A stretch of 64,000 nucleotides of DNA, taken from NCBI GenBank assembly GCA_963169455.1, contig CAUJDW010000162.1, positions 20,357 to 84,356 on the forward strand, written 5' to 3'. This stretch comes from Bacteroidota bacterium (GTDB lineage Bacteria; Bacteroidota; Bacteroidia; Chitinophagales; Saprospiraceae). Every line of letters starts with the position of its first letter. Position 1 is the first letter of the stretch. Below are positions 1 through 8,296 of the stretch, one piece after another. The position numbers were made by a program, and so were the translations under genes. The notes below the pieces were generated by a model. The model was not told where the DNA came from. It ran no database searches and saw nothing but the letters and a program-made list of their open reading frames with translations.

Positions 1-39
1 GGTTATTTTGATTTGGAAATAAAAAAGGCATTTTCTTTT

Positions 40-582
40 TCATTTCATTCTAATCAAAATCACCCCCGCCGGAATCACCGTCAGCCCCCCGATCGCCGCC
101 ACCGGCCAATTCAATCCCAGGGCATCCGCGATAATGCCGGTGAGCAGGGCGCCGATGGCGTAGCCCAGGCCGCGCCACAGGCGGAACACGCCGATGCTCT
201 CAGCCCGTTGCTGCGGGTGGGTATAGTCGGCAATGGCCGCCAGGAAGGTAGGGTAAACGATGGCTGTGCCCAGGCCGAGCAGGGCGGAAAGGCTGATCAA
301 TTGCCAGTTGGTTGTTGCAGGGATAAATAACAGTAGCGCCAGCCCCCGCATCAGCATACCCCAGAACAGCATTTTATTTTTGTCCAGGTGATCGGCCAGC
401 TTGCCGGTGAGCAACTGCCCCAGTCCCCAGACGATGGGGTAGATGGAAACCTCCATGCCGCCGACAAATGCGTTGATGCATAGGTGCAGAAAGGGCCGCG
501 GCCAGTCACGGGCTGACTCGCCTTGATTTTGCCAGGGTTCAGTCAGCTCGTGACGCGCAACACCACCACCTTCTGCGCACAA
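40..582 (-). pseudogene. MFS transporter, C-terminal half only (N-terminally truncated remnant)
   Basis: Translation from about TM7 onward (FVGGMEVSIYPIVWGLGQLLTGKLADHLDKNKMLFWGMLMRGLALLLF...) is MFS-like. The N-terminal half is absent; upstream sequence is occupied by a DUF364-type gene. Confidence 0.6.
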
Positions 583-1382
583 TACCGGAACAAATGATAC
601 CCCGCCCCGCCTTCAGCGACCACCTGCATCATCTTTTCTCCATCGGTAACGCGGGTGGCGCCAACGATATCCGCCTTCTTCTCGAATAACAAGTCGGGGA
701 TAAAACTGCTGGTAGGGCCGGTGAGTACAACAGTACTGTTTTCCGGTATCAGCTCAAGCAGGCCGTCGAGGCTGCGGTTGGCCATGGTGGAGCCGGTGAT
801 GATCACAATGTCAGATTCCGCCAGTACCCGGCCGGCCTCAGCGGCGGGCACGAAATAATGGCGGTCTTCGGGCGACAGGGCATCGGGGTTCAGTTCCAGC
901 ACCTGAAAAGGGGCGCCGGATTCCTTTAACCTCCGGATGTAGGACCGGAAAGCCCCTACCACCGTTACTTTCCGCTGCCCGGAAATGTCCAGGAAATCAA
1001 AAGGGTCTTTGTTTTCAAAGAGGTGGTAATGTTCCGAAGTCATCACGCTGGAGGAAAGCGCATTCAGGACGGCCACTTTCAGGCTGTCGCGAAACTGGCT
1101 GTGGTTGTCGCCGAAAAACAACTCCCTGACCGTTTGGCCCACAATATTTGCGGGCGTGAACGGCCCGAATTCGCGCCGGCCATACTGCCAGGCGGACGCC
1201 TTATTGGCATGCGTGCTGGCGATGCCGTAGGCCTGGCCGGACAATTTTACACCGGTCAGGAAAGCGCCGATGCGCACGGCTTCTATTTTGATCTTGTCCG
1301 GTTCAAAGCCGAATCGGCGGACGAGGATTTCCAGGGTTTTATCGATCATGCTTCCCGTTTTAAAAAAGCTATCCTGCGACAA
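543..1382 (-). CDS. DUF364 / Rossmann-like putative heavy-metal chelation domain protein
   Basis: 279 aa ORF; motifs such as DIVIITGSTMANRSLDGLLELIPENSTVVLTGPTSSFIPDLLFEKKADIVGATRV are typical of DUF364 proteins. Confidence 0.7.
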   Translation of the reverse strand: MSQDSFFKTGSMIDKTLEILVRRFGFEPDKIKIEAVRIGAFLTGVKLSGQAYGIASTHANKASAWQYGRREFGPFTPANIVGQTVRELFFGDNHSQFRDSLKVAVLNALSSSVMTSEHYHLFENKDPFDFLDISGQRKVTVVGAFRSYIRRLKESGAPFQVLELNPDALSPEDRHYFVPAAEAGRVLAESDIVIITGSTMANRSLDGLLELIPENSTVVLTGPTSSFIPDLLFEKKADIVGATRVTDGEKMMQVVAEGGAGYHLFRYCAQKVVVLRVTS

Positions 1383-1420
1383 GCCGGAAAATTAAAGGGA
1401 AAATTTGTAACTATTCAGTT

Positions 1421-1508
1421 TGGAATGCGGGCCTGTGGCCCGCGAAATGATAATCAGGGAGCCTTTGGATGGGCTTTGCCTGCGGCCCGGGGCGCAGGCC
1501 CGCGTTCC
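1421..1508. repeat. 88-bp MITE/REP-like element with about 15-bp terminal inverted repeats (copy 1)
   Basis: TGGAATGCGGGCCTG...CAGGCCCGCGTTCCA ends (14/15 match as inverted repeats). Similar 88-bp copy at 6721-6808. Confidence 0.75.
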
Positions 1509-1600
1509 AGATTGCAACAAAGGAGCCCTAAATAGTTTCGAAAATTTGTTGTAACTCCCGTATTTTTATAGGCAGCCGAAAAATTTAACACCCATCCCCC

Positions 1601-3211
1601 ATGTGCATTTTACTTTACCTGTCCATGCTTCCCGCATGGTTTTTCGGGGAGCCTGCGCCGGCCGCCGGGCATCCTTCCGGCATCGTGGAGATATGCGACA
1701 ATGGCCTGGATGACGATGCCGACGGCCTGATCGACCTGAATGACCCGGATTGCGGCTGCCCTCTGGTTGAGCCCGTTTCCCTCATTCCCAACCCCTCCTT
1801 TGAAGGCCAGGAATGCTGTCCGTCCAACCGCTCGCAAATGGATTGCGCAGCCGGCTGGATACAGGCCTCCACGCCTACTACCGATTACCTGCACAGCTGT
1901 GGCTGGATGGGCTGGGAAGACCTGCCTGTGCCCCTGCCCCTGCCCGACGGGGAAGGCTGCATGGGTTTTCGCGACGGGCGCGCGGGCGGCGGCTTCGGCC
2001 AGGAACAACCGCAGCCCAACTGGAAGGAATACGCCGGCGCCTGCCTGACGGCTCCGCTGCGGGCCGGCGTGTACTACCGCTTCGAATTTTTCATCGGCTT
2101 CACCCACCGGGAAAATTCTCCGCCCACCATCCTGTCCTTTTTCGGCGCCACCGACTGCGCCGCACTGCCTTTTGGCGAGGGGCGGGCCGATTTCGGCTGC
2201 CCCACCAACGGCCCCGGCTGGATGCAGCTGGGCTCCGTGCCTATTCAGGGCGTCAACCAATGGAAAAAAGAGGAGATCAGCTTCACCCCGCCCGTCGATA
2301 TTTACGCCATCGCCATCGGCCCGAATTGTACCGAGAACCCTGCCGATGTTAGCTACTACTACTTCTTCGACAACCTGGTGCTGGCCGAACAGAAGGAGTT
2401 CGAATTCCAGGTAAGTGCAGTCGATAACCCCTGTTCCGAAACTTTTTCCCTGCGCATTCCCTACAGAGATACGCTTCAGTACCAGTGGTATAAAGACGGC
2501 ATAGCCCTGCCTGGAGAGACGGCCCCCGAACTGGAGGTGGCGGGGCAGCCGGGCAACTACCAGGTGCGGCTTCTGGGGCCCGGCAGTTGCCGCGTCACCA
2601 AAATCTATCAGTACAGGATACCTGTGATCAAATCGGAGGCAAGCGCCAGCGTGTGCTATGGGGAGCCCTATGCTTTCGGCTCCAGGATGCTGAGGGAAAG
2701 CGGGGTGTATTACGACACCCTCAGGACGGCCGAAAACTGCGACAGTATCGTCCGGCTAAGCCTGGAGGTGTTGGAGGAAATAAGGGATACCGTATCTGCC
2801 CGGATATTTGAGGGCGAGCATTTCAGGGTGGGCCCCAACCGCTATTCCAGGCCCGGCAGCTATACGGCCGTGCTGCCCTCCCGTCAGGGCTGCGACAGCC
2901 TGGTGCATCTGATCCTGGACACGTACAAGCTTTACATCCCCAACGCCTTCTCTCCGAACGGCGACGGGCGCAACGACACCTTCGGGCTATTTGGCGGCGA
3001 GGGGCTGCAGGAGGTGCTCCGGCTGCGGGTCTTCGACCGCTGGGGAGGCCTCGTCTTCGAATCGGCCGGCCAGGGCGGGCTGCAGCAGGCCTGGGACGGA
3101 ACGGTGGGCGGGCGGGCCGCCGCGCCGGGCAATTACGCCTATCAGGCCATCATCCTTTTCGATGACGGGAAGGAACGGGAGGTTGCCGGTTCGGTAGCCC
3201 TGCTCAGGTGA
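1601..3211 (+). CDS. Secreted protein with T9SS type B / gliding-motility C-terminal (CHU_C) sorting domain
   Basis: C-terminus LYIPNAFSPNGDGRNDTFGLFGG...LRVFDRWGGLVFES...WDGTVGGRAAAPGNYAYQAII is the canonical type B CTD. Confidence 0.85.
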   Translation: MCILLYLSMLPAWFFGEPAPAAGHPSGIVEICDNGLDDDADGLIDLNDPDCGCPLVEPVSLIPNPSFEGQECCPSNRSQMDCAAGWIQASTPTTDYLHSCGWMGWEDLPVPLPLPDGEGCMGFRDGRAGGGFGQEQPQPNWKEYAGACLTAPLRAGVYYRFEFFIGFTHRENSPPTILSFFGATDCAALPFGEGRADFGCPTNGPGWMQLGSVPIQGVNQWKKEEISFTPPVDIYAIAIGPNCTENPADVSYYYFFDNLVLAEQKEFEFQVSAVDNPCSETFSLRIPYRDTLQYQWYKDGIALPGETAPELEVAGQPGNYQVRLLGPGSCRVTKIYQYRIPVIKSEASASVCYGEPYAFGSRMLRESGVYYDTLRTAENCDSIVRLSLEVLEEIRDTVSARIFEGEHFRVGPNRYSRPGSYTAVLPSRQGCDSLVHLILDTYKLYIPNAFSPNGDGRNDTFGLFGGEGLQEVLRLRVFDRWGGLVFESAGQGGLQQAWDGTVGGRAAAPGNYAYQAIILFDDGKEREVAGSVALLR

Positions 3212-3244
3212 GTTGAGGCTGCCCTGGAAGGGAAAACGGGCTCT

Positions 3245-3622
3245 TTACCGGGCGGACTGTATCTTAAACAACATCAGCCTGGCGATATTCTCTGCCCGGG
3301 TGCGGGCTTCGGCGGCATTTTCCCCTTCAAACAATTCGTCGAGGGTTTCATGGAAAAGCCGGAGCCATTCTGAAAATTCAGCCTCTGTAAGGGGCGTAAT
3401 CCGGCTCAGCTCGATGTGTTTTATCATCGGGTTCCCCTGATAGGATTGCTCCCCCAGCAGAATGCTGCTCCAGAAGGAATACATCCTGGGCAGGTGGTGC
3501 GGCCAGTCAACCTTTGCCACGTCCGTAAAAATATAGCCAAGCGTCAGGTTCCTTTTTACCTTTTCGTAAAAAGTGTCCACCAGGGTTTCCACGTCATCCC
3601 GGCTTTCAATATCTGGTTTCAT
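3245..3622 (-). CDS. Group III truncated hemoglobin
   Basis: 125 aa; VDTFYEKVKRNLTLGYIF...WPHHLPRMYSFWSSILLGEQSYQGNPM...H typical of trHbIII. Confidence 0.85.
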   Translation of the reverse strand: MKPDIESRDDVETLVDTFYEKVKRNLTLGYIFTDVAKVDWPHHLPRMYSFWSSILLGEQSYQGNPMIKHIELSRITPLTEAEFSEWLRLFHETLDELFEGENAAEARTRAENIARLMLFKIQSAR

Positions 3623-3665
3623 TAGCCTTTTTTTACCTGATAAACGAATGGCGGCGCCCGGCCGT

Positions 3666-4004
3666 TCAGGGTTCCAACTTAAAAATGCGCTCCATGCGCA
3701 CCCACTTCTCTCCTTCCTTTGCCCAGGGCAGCGCCTGCTGGAAAACGGCCATCAGGCTTTCCCATTCCTGGACTTTGGGGTTGTCCGCGTCCATCCGGGC
3801 CTTTCGTTCGAAGGAAAAGGATTCATCTGCTTCGATGATCATGAACAGGCGGTTGCCCGTCAGGTATATCTCCATGTCGGTGATGCCGGCATCGGTGATG
3901 CTTTTGATGATCTCCGGCCATACATTCCCGGGCGCGTGGTGCGCTTTGTAGGCTTCAATGAGGGCCGGTTCGTCTTTGAGGCCGAGGGCGAGGCAATAGC
4001 GCAT
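3666..4004 (-). CDS. L-rhamnose mutarotase family protein (likely fucose mutarotase role by context)
   Basis: 112 aa; RYCLALGLKDEPALIEAYKAHHAPGNVWPEI...MEIYLTGNRLFMIIE...W RhaM-type family signature; next to FucP. Confidence 0.85.
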   Translation of the reverse strand: MRYCLALGLKDEPALIEAYKAHHAPGNVWPEIIKSITDAGITDMEIYLTGNRLFMIIEADESFSFERKARMDADNPKVQEWESLMAVFQQALPWAKEGEKWVRMERIFKLEP

Positions 4005-4219
4005 CTGTTATTTATTTATTGGTTGCTGTGATTTTGCCGGCTAAAGCGTATGCTAACCATACAGCCATGAGGCTGCCCCGGAAAATCCAGGATGGGAATG
4101 GTGGAATGGCGCTATACGTGCCGGCGCATGAATCGGGATGCATTACCCCATTACTCCACCACTCCATCCCCTGGCAGCGAGGGCTTTCCGGGGCGCCCAA
4201 GCATTTATCCCACCTACCC

Positions 4220-5506
4220 TCACGCAGCCTGCACCCGCAGGCGGCGGGCGGCGAAGCCATAGAACGCCACCACTGCGAAACAGAACAGGGGAACGAAAAA
4301 AGCGTAGTGGATGCTGCCGGTGAGGTCCGACACCTTGCCCTGCAGGCCGGTCAGTACGGCGCCGCCCAGGATAGCCATGATGAGCCCCGAGCCGCCGATC
4401 TTGGTGTCCTGCCCCAGCCCGCGGAGCCCCAAGCCGTAAATGGTAGGGAACATCAGCGACATACATGCGGAAATGGCGACCAGCGCATAGACTGCCGTTT
4501 GCCCCCTGCCGAAGATCACCCCTGCCGTGAAGGCCATGGCCAGCAGCGCCATGGCCAGCAGCAGGCGCCTGGGTTCGATAAACCGCATGAGGAAGGTGCA
4601 GGCGAAACGGGAAGCCAGGAACAGGATCAGGGCAGCAAGGTAGTAGGAAGCAGCCTGATCCTCGTTGAGCTTCAGTTCCTGCATGACATAGCGGATGGTG
4701 AACGACCATACGCCGATCTGCGCCCCGACATAAAAAAACTGCGCCACCACGGCCCATACGTAATGAGGCCGCCGGATAAGCCGCCTGAATGCCGAAATGA
4801 AGTCGATGTTGTCGTCTTCATCCGATGCCTTCGGCATTTTGGTGAAGGCGATGGCCAGCCACAGGGCGAGCAGAAAAAAGGCGACGCCCACATAAGGGCC
4901 CATCACGGCGCCGAGTTCTTCCGCCTGAATGGCCTGCAGCTGTTCCGGGCTCATGGCTGCGCGCTGCGCCGCGTCGGCCTGGTTGAGGTTCGACAGAATG
5001 AAAAACTTGCTGAGCAGCACCCCGATGATGGAGCCGATCGGGTTAAAGGACTGGGCGAAGTTCAGGCGCCGCGTGCCCGTTTCCTCCGGCCCCATGGCGA
5101 TGATGTACGGATTGGCCGTCGTTTCCAGTATGGACAAGCCTCCGGCCAGGATGAACAGGGCCGTCAGGAAATGGCTGTAAACCATGGTCTGGCTGGCCGG
5201 GTAAAACAGCAGCGCCCCCGCGATGAACAAGCCCAGCCCGATCAGTACGCCGGCCTTGTACGTAAACTTTTTGATCAGGATGGCCGCCGGGATGGCCAGG
5301 CAGAAGTAAGCCCCGTAAAAGGCATACTGCACGAAGGCCGTCTGGTAGTCCGTCATGCTCATGATCCGCTTGAAGGCAGCCAGCAGGGTGTCGGTCATGT
5401 TGTTCGCCAGGCCCCACATGAGGAAGAGGCTGGTGATGAGGGCGAAGGGAAGCAGGGGTGTGTGTCTGGGTGTCATATTGATGTATTGCTGTAAGTTGTT
5501 GGACAC
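4220..5506 (-). CDS. fucP: L-fucose:H+ symporter permease
   Basis: FALITSLFLMWGLANNMTDTLLAAFKRIMSMTDYQTAFVQYAFYGAYFCLAIPAA...ETTANPYI...LNFAQSFNPIGSIIG: FucP family. Confidence 0.9.
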   Translation of the reverse strand: MSNNLQQYINMTPRHTPLLPFALITSLFLMWGLANNMTDTLLAAFKRIMSMTDYQTAFVQYAFYGAYFCLAIPAAILIKKFTYKAGVLIGLGLFIAGALLFYPASQTMVYSHFLTALFILAGGLSILETTANPYIIAMGPEETGTRRLNFAQSFNPIGSIIGVLLSKFFILSNLNQADAAQRAAMSPEQLQAIQAEELGAVMGPYVGVAFFLLALWLAIAFTKMPKASDEDDNIDFISAFRRLIRRPHYVWAVVAQFFYVGAQIGVWSFTIRYVMQELKLNEDQAASYYLAALILFLASRFACTFLMRFIEPRRLLLAMALLAMAFTAGVIFGRGQTAVYALVAISACMSLMFPTIYGLGLRGLGQDTKIGGSGLIMAILGGAVLTGLQGKVSDLTGSIHYAFFVPLFCFAVVAFYGFAARRLRVQAA

Positions 5507-5570
5507 ATTTATTGTTACTTATACTGCTTCGGAAATGCGGCGTCAATAGCATTGTTCCTGGGGCTAGGGG

Positions 5571-5643
5571 TATATTGTTGGATTGTTATATTGTTGGATT
5601 GTTATATTGTTGGATTGTTATATTGTTGGATTGTTATATTGTT
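5571..5643. repeat. 16-bp AT-rich tandem repeat (TATATTGTTGGATTGT, 4 full plus partial unit)
   Basis: Direct reading of 5571-5643; the surrounding sequence is shared with 17848-17935. Confidence 0.9.
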
Positions 5644-5817
5644 CTGCTAAATATCTCCAGCTACTTATTGCCATTTGCCTTCCGGGTGGGCCGTTCTCTC
5701 CAAGCCATGTTTTCAGCCAGCGATATGACAATATGGCCATATAAGCATACTGAAAGGCAGAGGCTCAGGGCGCGGCGCCTGGCCGGCCGGGAGCAGCGCA
5801 GCGCCTTTGCTCCGCCC

Positions 5818-6618
<801 letters not shown>

Positions 6619-6720
6619 TTAAAGGCGGCAGGGGGAGCCCTGCCTGCCATAAAAATCAGGAAAAGCGGCCGAATCCTGCTCAATACGGCCGTCTTTTTTT
6701 AAATTTTGGGAAAATTCCGG

Positions 6721-6808
6721 GGAATGCGGGCCTGCTGCCCTCGAGATGATAATCAAAGCGCCTTTGGAGAGGTATTACCGGCGTCGCGGGCCACAGGCCC
6801 GCGTTCCA
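6721..6808. repeat. 88-bp MITE/REP-like element (copy 2)
   Basis: GGAATGCGGGCCTG...CAGGCCCGCGTTCC, with shared internal ATGATAATCA..TTTGGA. Confidence 0.75.
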
Positions 6809-6864
6809 AATAATGCAGCCAGGGAATCCTGGAATAGTTTCCATTTTTTTTAAAACCCCAACTC

Positions 6865-7692
6865 ATGATCATCGACGCGCATCAGCATTTCTGGAAATAC
6901 AACCCCCGACAGCACGCCTGGATCAGCGATGAAATGGCCGTGCTGAAGCAGGACTTTCTGCCTGTGCAGCTGAAATCGGTTTACCGGCAGTATGGCATCG
7001 GCGGCTGCGTGGCCGTGCAGGCCGATCAGTCGGAAGCGGAAACGGCATTCCTGCTCGGCCTGGCGGAACAGCATGATTTCATCAAAGGGGTGGTGGGCTG
7101 GGTGGACCTGCGGGCCGCCGATGTCGAAGAACGGCTGCAGTATTTCAGGGGCTTCACAAAGCTGAAGGGCTTCCGGCACATCGTTCAGGATGAGCCCGCC
7201 CCGGACTTTATGCTCCGGCCGGATTTCCAGCGGGGCCTGGCTTTGCTGCATCCGTACGGTTTCACCTATGACATCCTCATTTACCCCAGCCAGCTCGAAG
7301 CCGCGCTGAGGGTAGTAGAGCGTTTCCCGGGCCACCATTTCGTGATCGACCATATTGCAAAACCCGACATCCGGACGGGACAGATGGGAACCTGGGCGGA
7401 ATACATGAAGGCCATTGCCGCCAACCCCCGGGTTTTCTGCAAGATATCAGGCCTGGTTACCGAAGCCGACTGGCGCCACTGGACGGTGGAAAGCTTTTTC
7501 CCCTATCTGGATATCGTTTTTGAAGCCTTCGGAACCGAGCGGCTGATGTTCGGCTCCGACTGGCCGGTATGCCTGCTGGCCGCCGATTACGGGCAGGTGA
7601 AGGGCATCCTGGAACGATATGCAGAACCACTCTCGGGCTGGGAAAAGGCGGGGATATGGGGTGGAAACGCAGCAGCTTTTTACGGGCTGTAA
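6865..7692 (+). CDS. Amidohydrolase, probable L-fuconolactonase
   Basis: MIIDAHQHFWKY...FVIDHIAKPDIRTG...MFGSDWPVCLLAADY: amidohydrolase_2 lactonase signatures. Confidence 0.85.
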   Translation: MIIDAHQHFWKYNPRQHAWISDEMAVLKQDFLPVQLKSVYRQYGIGGCVAVQADQSEAETAFLLGLAEQHDFIKGVVGWVDLRAADVEERLQYFRGFTKLKGFRHIVQDEPAPDFMLRPDFQRGLALLHPYGFTYDILIYPSQLEAALRVVERFPGHHFVIDHIAKPDIRTGQMGTWAEYMKAIAANPRVFCKISGLVTEADWRHWTVESFFPYLDIVFEAFGTERLMFGSDWPVCLLAADYGQVKGILERYAEPLSGWEKAGIWGGNAAAFYGL

Positions 7693-7760
7693 TTCCATGC
7701 CGGGCGCTGACGGGCGTCATTGCATTTGCCCCGGCTGCATCCGTATATTGATAATAAAAA

Positions 7761-8261
7761 ATGCGGTTCTCCAACCTCTTGTTGTTTGCAGCCATGCTTA
7801 TGCTCACCCCAAAACAGGACGCCATGAAACTATCAAGTGATGTTTTTGTCAACAACGGGGCTATCCCGAAAAAGTACACCTGCGACGGGCTCAACGTCAA
7901 TCCCCCGCTCCGGATCGAGCACGTGCCCGACAAAGCCCGTAGCCTGGCCCTCGTGGTCGACGACCCCGACGCTCCGATGGGGACCTGGGATCACTGGGAA
8001 GTGTGGAATATCATGCCCAAAACTACCACCATCGCTGAAAATTCCGTGCCCGGAACGGAGGGGAAGAACAGCTGGGGGCAACGCGCCTATGGCGGCCCCT
8101 GCCCGCCCCGGGGCACGCATCGCTATTTCTTCAAACTCTACGCCCTCGACACGGAGCTGAAACTGGCCGCCAGCACTGACAAAAAAACCCTGGAAAGAGC
8201 CATGGAAGGCCACATCCTGGCCAAAGCGGAACTGATCGGGCTGTACCAGCGCAGCCGTTGA
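7761..8261 (+). CDS. YbhB/YbcL family Raf kinase inhibitor-like (PEBP) protein
   Basis: SSDVFVNNGAIPKKYTCDGLNVNPPLRI...LALVVDDPDAPMGTWDHWEVWNI...YGGPCPPRGTHRYFFKLYALD. Confidence 0.9.
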   Translation: MRFSNLLLFAAMLMLTPKQDAMKLSSDVFVNNGAIPKKYTCDGLNVNPPLRIEHVPDKARSLALVVDDPDAPMGTWDHWEVWNIMPKTTTIAENSVPGTEGKNSWGQRAYGGPCPPRGTHRYFFKLYALDTELKLAASTDKKTLERAMEGHILAKAELIGLYQRSR

Positions 8262-8296
8262 GTTTTGTAAAAAAAGGCAAGCACAGGCCGGGCGCT

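Noticed and set aside
4019-5494. 491-aa plus-strand ORF opposite fucP
   Set aside because: Low-complexity antisense translation (H/Q/G/D-rich); fucP is the real gene.
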